Shown here: positions 52,051 to 60,344 of the stretch, piece by piece
Layout: each line of letters starts with the position of its first letter
Position numbering within the stretch: the first letter of the stretch is position 1
NCBI GenBank assembly: GCA_910580105.1
Contig: CAJTWN010000001.1
Span: 62,001 to 126,000, forward strand
Source: an uncultured Clostridia bacterium
GTDB taxonomy: Bacteria > Bacillota > Clostridia > Monoglobales > Monoglobaceae
DNA length: 64,000 nucleotides
Reading direction: 5' to 3'
Position numbers and translations under genes: made by a program
Notes under the pieces: model-generated
What the model saw: only the letters and a program-made list of their open reading frames with translations
What the model was told of the DNA's origin: nothing
The model's database searches: none

Positions 52051-52717
52051 GCGGCGGATTAAATTTTCAAAGACCGGGATGGGGAAATATATTTCTCATC
52101 TGGACTTATTGCGGACATTTACCCGTTCTATTATGCGTTCCGGACTTCCGGTTCGGTATTCTCAGGGGTTTAATCCCCATCAATTGATTACTTTTTCTCT
52201 GCCGCTTCCTATTGGCGTGACCAGCATTTGCGAATATGTAGATATAGATTTTGAAGACACCGCTTCTAATGAAGAAATTTATGAAAAGCTGAATCAAAAC
52301 TTGCCGATGGACATGCGGGTTCTTGCTGTTGGTCCGCTTATACACAAGGCGAATGCGATCTGTGCGGCAGAATATCGGATTGAACTCTTAACCGGACAAG
52401 AAATTGATGCGGAGTTGCTTGCTGAATTTTTTGCGGAGGATGAAATCTGGGTAGAGAAAAAAACGAAGAAAAAAGGATTGGTTTCTGTCAATTTGATGGA
52501 GTTTATCCAAGGGTATACATATAAAGAACAAACAGATGCTGCTTGTGTTTTTGAGGTGATTTTGTGCGCAGGCGGCGAAAAGAATATTAAACCGGAAATA
52601 CTGACAGGGACTTTGGTTGCATCGCTGGGTGAAAAAGGTATCCAAATTGATGGTGTCAATATTGAACGACTGCAAATTTTTTGTACTGGGGATGGGAAAA
52701 TGGTAAATTTTTGCTGA
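52043..52717 (+). CDS. TIGR03936/DUF2344 radical-SAM-associated protein
   Basis: The 224-residue protein begins RRIKFSKTGMGKYISHLDLLRTF, with LPVRYSQGFNPHQLITFSLPLPIGVTS, the standard start of the DUF2344 family that accompanies TIGR03960 radical SAM proteins. It is sometimes fused to them, so a joint function is probable. The start is TTG 52043 overlapping the previous gene, with AAGGGG 8 nt upstream; the open frame before that is not used. Confidence 0.92.
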   Translation: MSKRRIKFSKTGMGKYISHLDLLRTFTRSIMRSGLPVRYSQGFNPHQLITFSLPLPIGVTSICEYVDIDFEDTASNEEIYEKLNQNLPMDMRVLAVGPLIHKANAICAAEYRIELLTGQEIDAELLAEFFAEDEIWVEKKTKKKGLVSVNLMEFIQGYTYKEQTDAACVFEVILCAGGEKNIKPEILTGTLVASLGEKGIQIDGVNIERLQIFCTGDGKMVNFC

Positions 52718-52740
52718 GAAATATTTATTGGAGAGAGCAA

Positions 52741-53289
52741 ATGAATGAGGAAATAATATATCGCCAATTAAATGAACGAGAAATTGAACCTTCTCTTTTC
52801 AGGGATTTTGAACGGCGGCAGGTTGTAAATTTATGCTGGCGGCGGATGAATGGCAGATGGGTAATTCAGAAAGATCCTTTTGTTGACCAATGGAGTGCGG
52901 AAGATTATGAAATTTTGATACAGTGTTTACGGCGTACGGTAAAATTCGGCGGCGTTGTTTATGCGGCCTTTAAGGAGGGGGCCTGTAAAGGCTTTGCATC
53001 TGCTGAAAGGGAACGAATCGGTGAAAGTGCCGAATATGTTGATTTGACCAGTTTACATGTTTCGGAAGAAATGCGCGGCCAAGGAATCGGCCGTAACCTC
53101 TTCTTTCAGGTTGCAGACTGGGCAAGTGCGCAGGGAGCAGAAAAACTGTATATTTCAAGTCACTCGGCAATAGAAACACAGGCTTTTTATCGGTCAATCG
53201 GTTGTGTTGATGCGGTCTATCTGCATCCGGAACATGTCAGACAGGAGCCTTATGACTGTCAGCTGGAATATGTATTGCGGCGTGGATGA
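52741..53289 (+). CDS. GNAT-family acetyltransferase
   Basis: In this 182-residue protein LTSLHVSEEMRGQGIGRNLFFQVADWA contains the R/Q-x-x-G-x-G/A acetyl-CoA loop, followed by KLYISSHSAIETQAFYRSIGC, the usual GNAT end. The substrate is unknown; relatives acetylate small molecules such as aminoglycosides or streptothricin, or protein N termini. GGAGAG lies 6 nt before ATG 52741. It sits next to a drug-adenylyltransferase-like gene. Confidence 0.87.
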   Translation: MNEEIIYRQLNEREIEPSLFRDFERRQVVNLCWRRMNGRWVIQKDPFVDQWSAEDYEILIQCLRRTVKFGGVVYAAFKEGACKGFASAERERIGESAEYVDLTSLHVSEEMRGQGIGRNLFFQVADWASAQGAEKLYISSHSAIETQAFYRSIGCVDAVYLHPEHVRQEPYDCQLEYVLRRG

Positions 53290-53344
53290 AAATTGTTGGT
53301 GATAATGTTTGAGTTTCTGCGGATGAAGATGGAGGCTGAAAAGG

Positions 53345-54217
53345 ATGCGAAGTGAACAGCAGATGTATAATCTTATTTTAGAAATGGCTGGGGAGGATGA
53401 CCGTATTCGTGCCGTATTCCTGAATGGATCCCGCGCCAATCCAAAGATTGAAAAAGATAAATATCAGGATTATGATGTAGTTTTTGTTGTAGAGGAAACG
53501 GCGTCGTTTTTGGCAGACAGAAGTTGGATGGAAGTATTTGGCACACCTCTAATCATGCAGGAGCCGGATTTGATGGATGTATATAATGGGGGAGCGCAGA
53601 ATTTTTCGAACAAGTATACATGGCTGATGCTTTTTAATGATGGCAATCGGATAGATTTGCGGATTATGCTTGAAGAGGAAGCTTACACTACCTGTATGGA
53701 GGAGGCATTTACCGTCTCTTTGCTGGATAAGGATGGAATTTTGCCGCAGGTTTTACCATCTGCCGGAGAGCAATATCTTGTGAAAAGACCGGAGGCTGGG
53801 CAGTACAGAGCGTGTTGTAATGAGTTTTTTTGGTGTCTTAATAACCTCGCAAAAGGAATTGCTCGGGACGAGCTTCCTTATGTGATGGAAATGTATCATT
53901 CGGTTATCCATCCGGAGCTTAGAAAGATGCTTGACTGGTACATTGGGATACAGTTTGATTTTTCTGTGTCAACCGGCAAGATGAATAAGTACTTTAAAAA
54001 GTACCTTCCCTCTGAAATTTATAAAAGGTATATTTCTACCTATACAGATGGGGAATATGAACATATTTGGTCAGCGGTATTTAATGCCTGTGATTTATTT
54101 CATCAGATTGCATCTTTGGTGGGAAGCCGTCTGGGATTTGTCTATTATGATGAAGAGGAGCGGAATACAAGAGAATATTTGCTGAAGATAAAACATGACC
54201 GGTATGTAATAGAATAG
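53345..54217 (+). CDS. Aminoglycoside 6-adenylyltransferase-like protein
   Basis: The 290-residue protein has FLNGSRANPKIEKDKYQDYDVVFVV (the GSR...DxD nucleotidyltransferase site), MLFNDGNRIDLRIM and WYIGIQFDFSVSTGKMNKYFKKYL, the layout of the AadK/AadE streptomycin adenylyltransferase family (PF04439). Members add AMP to streptomycin, but many chromosomal copies have not been shown to confer resistance, so resistance is only possible here. GGAGG lies 9 nt upstream. Confidence 0.88.
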   Translation: MRSEQQMYNLILEMAGEDDRIRAVFLNGSRANPKIEKDKYQDYDVVFVVEETASFLADRSWMEVFGTPLIMQEPDLMDVYNGGAQNFSNKYTWLMLFNDGNRIDLRIMLEEEAYTTCMEEAFTVSLLDKDGILPQVLPSAGEQYLVKRPEAGQYRACCNEFFWCLNNLAKGIARDELPYVMEMYHSVIHPELRKMLDWYIGIQFDFSVSTGKMNKYFKKYLPSEIYKRYISTYTDGEYEHIWSAVFNACDLFHQIASLVGSRLGFVYYDEEERNTREYLLKIKHDRYVIE

Positions 54218-54226
54218 GAGAATAAA

Positions 54227-56758
54227 ATGAGAAAGGAAATTTCACTGCGACCGGGCAAATGGATTTGGTATCCATCCCAAAGGACATTGCCGAACACCTT
54301 TGTTTTGTTCCGACAGGAATTTTTTTTGAATGAAAAGCCCACAATGGCTGATGGATATATTGCTGCGGATAGCCGCTATGAATTATATGTCAATGGCAGG
54401 CGTGTTCAATGGGGCCCTGCTCCCTGTGATCCGCGCTGTGAGGAGGCGGATCCGGCCAACATTCTTCCTTATCTTCAAAAGGGAAAGAATGTATTGGCTG
54501 TTAAAGTTTTATTTTTTGCCGTTTCTGAAGGCACATGGGTGGCAGGAAATCCAGGGCTTCTTTATCGATTTAGAATTCATACACCGAACCTTTCAATGGA
54601 GCTTGTATCTGATGAAAATGTTTTGTGTGCAGTTGACTTTGGACATCGTCCCGGCCAGCATCAACGTTGGTATTTGCGCGCCATGCAGGAAGAATATGAT
54701 GCCCGGCGTGCAGAAGATGATTGGAATCAGATTTCCTTTTCGCCCGGAAAGATGTGGAAAGCAGCAATGATTGTGGGTGAAGATGGGAGCCGGCCTTCCA
54801 TCTATAACGAATATTATGAATTTATCAGCGGCGGTCTGCGGCCCCAGCGCCAAGACGGAAAATTGTATGAACGCAGTATTCCAATGCCGCTGGAAGAGAA
54901 TATTCCTGTGCGGTCTTTGGTGGAATTTGGACGTGTGCAGTGGAATACATCTGTGGACGATTGGTTTGCTTTCCGGTCTCCGAATAGTTTTTCCTGTTTC
55001 CCGGAAGCTTTTGAATTACGACGAAAGGGAGACGGTTATACCTTTTTTGCGGGTGCGGGCGAAAGCTTTTATCTGACTTTTGATTTTTTGGAACAGATTG
55101 TTGGATTTCCTTATTTTACGATTACTGCACCAGAGGGTACACAAATTGAGTTAATGGTGCAGGAATCCCACCAGCCCCACGGGGAAAATATTTTATTGGA
55201 TACGACCTTCCATTGTTGGAGCCGTTTTATTTGTAAAGAAGGGGAAAACCGGTTTCAAGCCTTTGATTTTGAGTCTGCTAAGTGGATGCAGCTGCATATT
55301 ACCGCCTTTTCAGATGGTGAAATTAGTTTGCAAAAATTGGGTGTTTTACGAAGAAAGTATCCCTTTGAGCAAAAACCAATTGTTTGTGTAAAAGACCCGG
55401 AGATGCAGCGTTTGTTTGATGCGGGCATTAATACAATTTATAATGCGGCGATTGAGACGCTTGTGGATGGTATGGGCAGGGAGCGCCAGCAATATGCAGG
55501 CGACGGCCTGCATGCGCTGACCAGCATTCGGCAGCTTCTTGGTAATTATTCTATTTCCAGACGGTTGTTTGATACTTATGCAGACGGGATGACATCGGAT
55601 GGTTATTTCTTGGATTGTTATCCGGCAGGTGACCGGCTGAAACGGGTGGGATATAAACAAATTGGTCTTTCTTATTGGGGGCCGTTGATTGATCATTCAG
55701 TTGGTTTTGTTATTGACTGCTATAAATATGTTTATGCTACTGGGGATATGGATTCAATTGAAGAAGTATATCCCAAATTAAAGATTTTTGTAGAGTTTTT
55801 ACGCCGGGAGGCTGGGAAAGGTTTATTTCCTGTGGAAAATACAGGTTCGTATTGCGTTTGGCTGGATCATCATGCTTTTTTGAAACAGAGACACCGGCTT
55901 GGTTGTATGAATATTTTTATATATGGAATGCTCCGTTGGCATTTTATTCCGTTGATGCAGATGATGGAACCATCGGCAGATACGGAAACATTTGAAAGAT
56001 TTGCAGATCAGCTGCAAAATATTTTGATTGAACGTTTTTGGGATAAAAGACAAAAAATGTTCTGGGACAATCTTCCGTGGCTGGATGAAGAAAAAGAGCC
56101 GGTGGTTTCTGACCGAACCCTTGCTATGGCAATTCTTTATGGGCTCTGCCCTGGTGGAGAAGAAGATGCCTGTGCCAACTATCTGGCCTATAATCCAAAT
56201 CTGCGTTTATCTTATCCCTGTAATGCCGTCTGGCGGCAGTGGGCGCTTTCGAAAAACGGGTATGCAAATGTTATTTTGGGGGATTTACGCAGTAAGTGGG
56301 CAACCATGCCCAGCGTCCGTTATAATAATGCCTATCAGGAACATTGGATTGCCTATCCGGACAGCACAAGTGAATGGAGCCATATTCCTCAGGCGCCGCT
56401 GATTGCGGTGGGAGATGTTTTTGTGGGCATATATCCAACTGCGCCCGGGTATGAAACGTTTAATTTGCGGCCGCAGCTTTGGGATTTAGGAGATTTTGAA
56501 ACGGTGCTTCATACTGTGCGTGGTGAAGTGAAGTTTCAGGCAAAGATGTTACACCGGTTGTGTTATCGCATTCAGGTACAATATCCGTCCACAATGACAG
56601 GTCTTTTGCAAATGGATAGGAAGCATCGGGTGGAAGGATTGAAAAAAATTAATGAGATTCTCTATGAGTTGCCCCGTAATGCAGAATTTATTTTGACTTA
56701 TCAGGAAGAAGATGAATATACAAAAGCTGTTGGTATTGACAAAGAGGAAAAATCGTGA
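54227..56758 (+). CDS. GH78-like alpha-L-rhamnosidase
   Basis: The 843-residue protein lacks a signal peptide. An N-terminal beta-sandwich (WIWYPSQ, YVNGRRVQWGPAPCDPR) precedes further beta domains. The alpha/alpha-barrel catalytic domain starts near 390. ETLVDGMGRERQQYAGDG matches the family's DRERxxxxGD acid/base region. It would release terminal rhamnose from plant glycosides or glycans taken into the cell. It follows the adenylyltransferase gene after 9 nt. The promoter of the next gene lies in its last codons. Confidence 0.88.
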   Translation: MRKEISLRPGKWIWYPSQRTLPNTFVLFRQEFFLNEKPTMADGYIAADSRYELYVNGRRVQWGPAPCDPRCEEADPANILPYLQKGKNVLAVKVLFFAVSEGTWVAGNPGLLYRFRIHTPNLSMELVSDENVLCAVDFGHRPGQHQRWYLRAMQEEYDARRAEDDWNQISFSPGKMWKAAMIVGEDGSRPSIYNEYYEFISGGLRPQRQDGKLYERSIPMPLEENIPVRSLVEFGRVQWNTSVDDWFAFRSPNSFSCFPEAFELRRKGDGYTFFAGAGESFYLTFDFLEQIVGFPYFTITAPEGTQIELMVQESHQPHGENILLDTTFHCWSRFICKEGENRFQAFDFESAKWMQLHITAFSDGEISLQKLGVLRRKYPFEQKPIVCVKDPEMQRLFDAGINTIYNAAIETLVDGMGRERQQYAGDGLHALTSIRQLLGNYSISRRLFDTYADGMTSDGYFLDCYPAGDRLKRVGYKQIGLSYWGPLIDHSVGFVIDCYKYVYATGDMDSIEEVYPKLKIFVEFLRREAGKGLFPVENTGSYCVWLDHHAFLKQRHRLGCMNIFIYGMLRWHFIPLMQMMEPSADTETFERFADQLQNILIERFWDKRQKMFWDNLPWLDEEKEPVVSDRTLAMAILYGLCPGGEEDACANYLAYNPNLRLSYPCNAVWRQWALSKNGYANVILGDLRSKWATMPSVRYNNAYQEHWIAYPDSTSEWSHIPQAPLIAVGDVFVGIYPTAPGYETFNLRPQLWDLGDFETVLHTVRGEVKFQAKMLHRLCYRIQVQYPSTMTGLLQMDRKHRVEGLKKINEILYELPRNAEFILTYQEEDEYTKAVGIDKEEKS

Positions 56759-56764
56759 TATACT
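56736..56764 (+). promoter_or_regulatory. Promoter of the ABC-F gene, overlapping the rhamnosidase stop
   Basis: TTGACA (56736-56741), 17 bp, TATACT (56759-56764). Transcription from about 56771 gives a leader of roughly 280 nt. Confidence 0.82.
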
Positions 56765-56794
56765 GCTTTAAAATTTGAGATTGGAGATGAAAAG

Positions 56795-56815
56795 ATGCGG
56801 ATGCTTTCTTGCTAA
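56795..56815 (+). CDS. Leader peptide MRMLSC of the ABC-F gene
   Basis: ATG CGG ATG CTT TCT TGC TAA follows a GGAG site (56783-56786) 8 nt upstream. Codons 4-6 coincide with CTTTCTTGC (56804-56812), the first of three segments that can pair alternatively. A ribosome stalled here by a ribosome-targeting antibiotic would occupy that segment. Short leader peptides of this kind control several ABC-F and erm resistance genes. Confidence 0.65.
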   Translation: MRMLSC

Positions 56816-57014
56816 TTTGATGAATAGCAGTTTAAACAAAACCTGGGGCGCTTGTCATGATGAAAAGCGTATACCTTTTGTTTGACTGCATTTTGCAAGA
56901 AAGTTATCATTTCTTTTCTCTTGAAATATGCACCGAATAATTTTAAGTTCTGTTTTCTGTGCGATAAAATGGGAGAGCTGTGAGAAATTACTTTCTTGCA
57001 GCTTTATTCTTTTA
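56804..57014 (+). promoter_or_regulatory. Ribosome-mediated attenuator upstream of the ABC-F gene
   Basis: Segment 1 CTTTCTTGC (56804-56812) and segment 3 CTTTCTTGC (56991-56999) are identical, and both are the reverse complement of segment 2 GCAAGAAAG (56895-56903). Pairing 2:3 extends to about 12 bp and would break a terminator hairpin (AGCTGTGAGAAA at 56976-56987 with TTTCTTGCAGCT at 56992-57003) followed by TTATTCTTTT. Pairing 1:2 frees the terminator. This is the logic of antibiotic-induced antitermination. Confidence 0.7.
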
Positions 57015-57049
57015 TAGACTGAAAACTGAAAATCAGGAGGTGTATAGAA

Positions 57050-58564
57050 ATGGCGATGATTTTAGTTGAAAATCTGTCTTTTGGTTATCCGGGTAGTTTC
57101 GATATGATTTTTAACGGTGTCTCCTTTCGGATGGACAGCCATTGGAAATTGGGTCTTATCGGGCGAAATGGACGGGGGAAAACCACTTTGCTTCGCCTTT
57201 TGATGGGTGAATATTCGTATAGCGGTAATATAATAGCAGGAGTTCCCTTTGCTTATTTTCCGTATGCAGTACCTGATGCGGCAGAGGAGACGATGAAGGT
57301 CTTGGCGGCAGCAAATCCAAATTGTGCGCCATGGCAGATTTTATGCGAAACACGGCTTTTGGAATTGTCAGAGGAAGTTTTATACCGACCCTTTTCAACG
57401 CTGAGCTATGGAGAGCAGACAAAAGCGCTTTTAGCGGCATTGTTTGCCGGAGAAGAGCGTTTTTTGCTTCTGGATGAACCGACAAACCATCTGGACCTTG
57501 CTGCGCGGAGAGTGGTAGCGGATTATTTGAAGAAGAAGCATGGATTTATCTTAGTTTCTCATGATCGGGCGCTGCTGGATGATTGTGTAAATCACATTTT
57601 GTCAATCAACCGTGCAGATATTACCATACAACAGGGCAATTTTTCAACATGGCAGGAAAATAAAGAGCGTCAGGATGCCTATGAGTGGGAATGTAATGAA
57701 AAGTTGAAAGGTGAAATTCGGGAACTGAAAGCTTCTGCAAGACAGGCTGCAAATTGGTCGGACAATGTAGAGAAGAGCAAGAAAGGAAAAGGAAGTAAAG
57801 TGGCCGGACTAAGGCCGGATCGCGGACATATCGGGCACAAAGCTGCAAAGATGATGAAACGGTCTAAAAATTTGGAAAACAGGATGGAAAATGCAGCGAA
57901 AGAAAAAGAAAAACTTTTAAGAAATATAGAAGAAACTGAACCGCTCAAAATGCTGGTTCGTAATCATCCGAAAGAAGAATTGCTCCGTGTACAAGATCTG
58001 GCAGTAGCTTATGATGGAATTACTGTTTGTAGTGGAATATCTTTTTCTCTTCATAGAGGTGAGCGAATCTGTCTTTCGGGTGAAAACGGAACAGGAAAGT
58101 CCAGCATATTGAAGGTGCTTTTGGGGGAAAATATTAACTATTCCGGTATCAGGCAGATTGCTGCGCAAACGGAAATATCTTATGTTCCTCAGGTATTTGA
58201 AAATTGGGAAGGTACGCTGTTTTCTTATGCAAAAAGTCAAACGGCAGATGAAACTTTGTTTTTGACTATATTACGAAAGTTTGGTATGGCGCGTGAACAG
58301 TTTGAAAAAAATATAAATGATTTGAGCGCAGGACAGAAGAAAAAGGTACTTCTTGCAAAAAGTCTTTGCACACCGGCACATCTTTATATATGGGACGAAC
58401 CGTTGAATTACATTGATGTATTTTCCCGGATGCAGATAGAGGAAGTTCTTCTCTTTTTCCGGCCAACCATGATTTTTGTAGAACATGATCCGGTGTTTTG
58501 TGATAAAATTGCAACGAAAACAGTAACCCTGTCTGCGCAGAAGCAGAAATTTGGGAAAAGGTAA
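57050..58564 (+). CDS. ABC-F ribosomal protection protein, Lsa-type
   Basis: This 504-residue protein has two ATPase domains and no membrane helices. Domain 1: GRNGRGKTTLL, TLSYGEQTKALLA, FLLLDEPTNHLDL. Domain 2: GENGTGKSS, DLSAGQKKKVLLAKSL, YIWDEPLNYID. The linker (about 200-300) has the ARQAANWSDNVEKSKKGKG...RGHIGHKAAKMMKRSKNLE region characteristic of the Lsa group, whose members free ribosomes from lincosamide, streptogramin A or pleuromutilin drugs. AGGAGG lies 8 nt before the ATG. The leader carries an attenuator, supporting a drug-inducible role. Actual resistance is not shown by sequence. Confidence 0.92.
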   Translation: MAMILVENLSFGYPGSFDMIFNGVSFRMDSHWKLGLIGRNGRGKTTLLRLLMGEYSYSGNIIAGVPFAYFPYAVPDAAEETMKVLAAANPNCAPWQILCETRLLELSEEVLYRPFSTLSYGEQTKALLAALFAGEERFLLLDEPTNHLDLAARRVVADYLKKKHGFILVSHDRALLDDCVNHILSINRADITIQQGNFSTWQENKERQDAYEWECNEKLKGEIRELKASARQAANWSDNVEKSKKGKGSKVAGLRPDRGHIGHKAAKMMKRSKNLENRMENAAKEKEKLLRNIEETEPLKMLVRNHPKEELLRVQDLAVAYDGITVCSGISFSLHRGERICLSGENGTGKSSILKVLLGENINYSGIRQIAAQTEISYVPQVFENWEGTLFSYAKSQTADETLFLTILRKFGMAREQFEKNINDLSAGQKKKVLLAKSLCTPAHLYIWDEPLNYIDVFSRMQIEEVLLFFRPTMIFVEHDPVFCDKIATKTVTLSAQKQKFGKR

Positions 58565-58573
58565 AAATTTTGG

Positions 58574-58602
58574 TTGACAAATTAAGAAGCCTGTGATAAA
58601 CT
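58574..58602 (+). promoter_or_regulatory. Promoter of the rplU operon
   Basis: TTGACA, 17 bp, TAAACT, the same pair and spacing as the ylxM-ffh promoter at 62394. Confidence 0.75.
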
Positions 58603-58607
58603 ATATC

Positions 58608-58689
58608 GGTAACCGCGCAGAAAAGGTAAAAAGAGGCAGGAATGCACACCTTATATGGCGAGTCTTGGGTAATAGGAGGTATTACGGTT
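58608..58689 (+). promoter_or_regulatory. Candidate L21 leader
   Basis: An 80-nt GC-richer untranslated leader with AACCGCGCAG, GGCAGGAATGCACACC and GGCGAGTCTTGGG segments precedes the L21 start. Bacillota rplU genes commonly carry an autoregulatory L21 leader; position and length fit, but I did not verify the fold. Confidence 0.45.
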
Positions 58690-58998
58690 ATGTACGCAAT
58701 TATCGAAACAGGCGGTAAACAGTATAAAGTTGCACAGGGCGATGTTGTTTTCATTGAAAAGCTCAATGCAGAAGCTGGTGAAACCGTTACATTTGACAAA
58801 GTTTTGGTTGTGGGCGGAGATGATATTAAGGTTGGTGCTCCTTATGTGAGTGGCGCTTCTGTTTCCGCAACAGTTGCAAAACAAGGTAAGGCAAAGAAGA
58901 TTATTGTTTATAAGTATAAGCCCAAAAAAGGCTATCATAAAAAACAAGGTCACAGACAGCCTTATACAAAAGTTGAAATCACTGCAATTAATGCGTAA
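58690..58998 (+). CDS. rplU: 50S ribosomal protein L21
   Basis: The 102-residue protein begins MYAIIETGGKQYKVAQGDVVFIEKL and ends KKGYHKKQGHRQPYTKVEITAI, the signatures of L21, which binds 23S rRNA. ATG 58690 is 10 nt after AGGAGG and is the family start; the open frame from 58642 is not used. rpmA follows directly: no Prp/YsxB protease gene lies between them. Confidence 0.97.
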   Translation: MYAIIETGGKQYKVAQGDVVFIEKLNAEAGETVTFDKVLVVGGDDIKVGAPYVSGASVSATVAKQGKAKKIIVYKYKPKKGYHKKQGHRQPYTKVEITAINA

Positions 58999-59036
58999 TT
59001 TCACGATTTTATTTTAAATATAAAGGAGTGATATAA

Positions 59037-59297
59037 ATGGCTCATAAGAAAGGTATGGGAAGTACCAAGAACGGCAGAGATTCCGAGTCCAAACGCCTTG
59101 GCGTGAAGAAGGGCGACGGTCAGCCTGTTCTCGCTGGTAACATTCTTGTTCGTCAGAGAGGAACCAAAATTCATCCCGGTATCAACGTAGGCAAGGGCAG
59201 TGATGATACACTCTTTGCATTGGTTGACGGTAAAGTGAAGTTTGAGCGTAAAGGAAAGAGCAAAAAGCAGGTTTCTGTTTATGAAATCGCTCAGTAA
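59037..59297 (+). CDS. rpmA: 50S ribosomal protein L27
   Basis: The 86-residue protein begins MAHKKGMGSTKNGRDS, so mature L27 is made directly. Most Bacillota make L27 with an N-terminal extension cleaved by Prp. Here both the extension and the prp gene (normally between rplU and rpmA) are missing, a consistent pair of losses. AAAGGAG lies upstream, and a terminator (ATAGAGCG/CGCTCTAT plus T run) follows at 59305. Confidence 0.97.
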   Translation: MAHKKGMGSTKNGRDSESKRLGVKKGDGQPVLAGNILVRQRGTKIHPGINVGKGSDDTLFALVDGKVKFERKGKSKKQVSVYEIAQ

Positions 59298-59304
59298 GTA
59301 AATC

Positions 59305-59335
59305 ATAGAGCGGACGTTTGTTCGCTCTATTTTTG
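59305..59335 (+). terminator. Terminator after rpmA
   Basis: ATAGAGCG/CGCTCTAT around a 10-nt loop, followed by TTTTTG. Confidence 0.85.
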
Positions 59336-59630
59336 TTTATAATAGATGCAGGGACATTGTTATTTTTATTTGATTGGTGTAAAATAAAAACTGGATGTTT
59401 AAAAAAGTTTGTTTGACGTTGCGTCTCTGTTTTATAGAAGTCAAGAGGAGGTTCTGAAAACAGATATCCAATACTTTTGTTATAAATTGCAGTGTTGTAA
59501 ATCGTAGTAATCATTTATATTTAGAATTAAAAATCCATCAAAAAAACGCGTTACCCGATGGAATGTCACAGGTATCATTCAATAGGTATCATTTGAGTAA
59601 AAATAAAATGAATTCAAAGGGGTGCTTTTA
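59336..59630 (+). other. Intergenic region with direct repeat
   Basis: No gene is seen. AGGTATCATT occurs twice (59570-59579 and 59584-59593), one and a half helical turns apart, just before the next gene. A CCATC/GATGG dyad lies at 59534-59561. These could be an operator, but no clear promoter was identified. Confidence 0.4.
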
Positions 59631-60218
59631 ATGAAAGGTAATTTTTGCGGGCGATGGAAAAATAAAGATGAAGTAATTACAATTGTCAAAATGAATCAAA
59701 CCTATCACTGTACATTTGAAAAAAGTAACATTGGAATTGTTTTTCAGGATACACTGATCATCTCTGCATTTGACGAAGATGCACAGGTGGGCGGTGTCGG
59801 CGTATATAGTCCAATTGGCGATGGGGTGGCAAATTATGCTTTGTGGTCGTCAACGAAAATTGCCGGCTTGTTAGGATCTGGAATTACTCAAAAAGCAGAC
59901 GGAAAGAAAGAATTATGTGGAAATTACACAGTTGATTATTTAGTTGACGGCAAAGAAGCCGGTTCTTTTGCTTTGCATATCTCTGCGGTGAAAGATTGTG
60001 ATATATATCATTTGGTCTGGTATGCAGAGGATAAAGCTGTTTTGCATGGGATTGGGCTTATGGATGGAGAAAACCTTGCTTTTGCGTGGGGGAGCAGGGG
60101 GTGTAGCTTCGATTTCACCATGCTGAAATTTTGCGGTACAGAGGATAATCTTCTTATTAAAAGTGCAGTGAAAATGGATGATGAGAAAATTGACATGGGT
60201 ATATTGCTGCGCGGTTGA
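59631..60218 (+). CDS. Unknown beta-rich protein with internal repeat
   Basis: I do not recognise this 195-residue protein. It has no signal peptide or membrane helix. Two segments resemble each other: GGVGVYSPIGDGVANYALWSS (about 57-77) and HGIGLMDGENLAFAWGSRG (about 141-159), each a GxG strand followed by a small turn and an A-W/Y strand. This suggests two similar beta sheets. ATG 59631 has AAAGGGG 6 nt upstream; GTG 59622 lies within that site. It interrupts the common rpmA-obgE junction. Confidence 0.7.
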   Translation: MKGNFCGRWKNKDEVITIVKMNQTYHCTFEKSNIGIVFQDTLIISAFDEDAQVGGVGVYSPIGDGVANYALWSSTKIAGLLGSGITQKADGKKELCGNYTVDYLVDGKEAGSFALHISAVKDCDIYHLVWYAEDKAVLHGIGLMDGENLAFAWGSRGCSFDFTMLKFCGTEDNLLIKSAVKMDDEKIDMGILLRG

Positions 60219-60344
60219 ACGATGCAGATTTGTTATTTGATATTTGATATTGCCAAAAGTTGAAACGTCTGGAGTCTTGACGGAAAATATTAAACTGTTT
60301 TATGAAAATAAATTTATAACGATGATTGGGAAAGGAGGAGAAAA

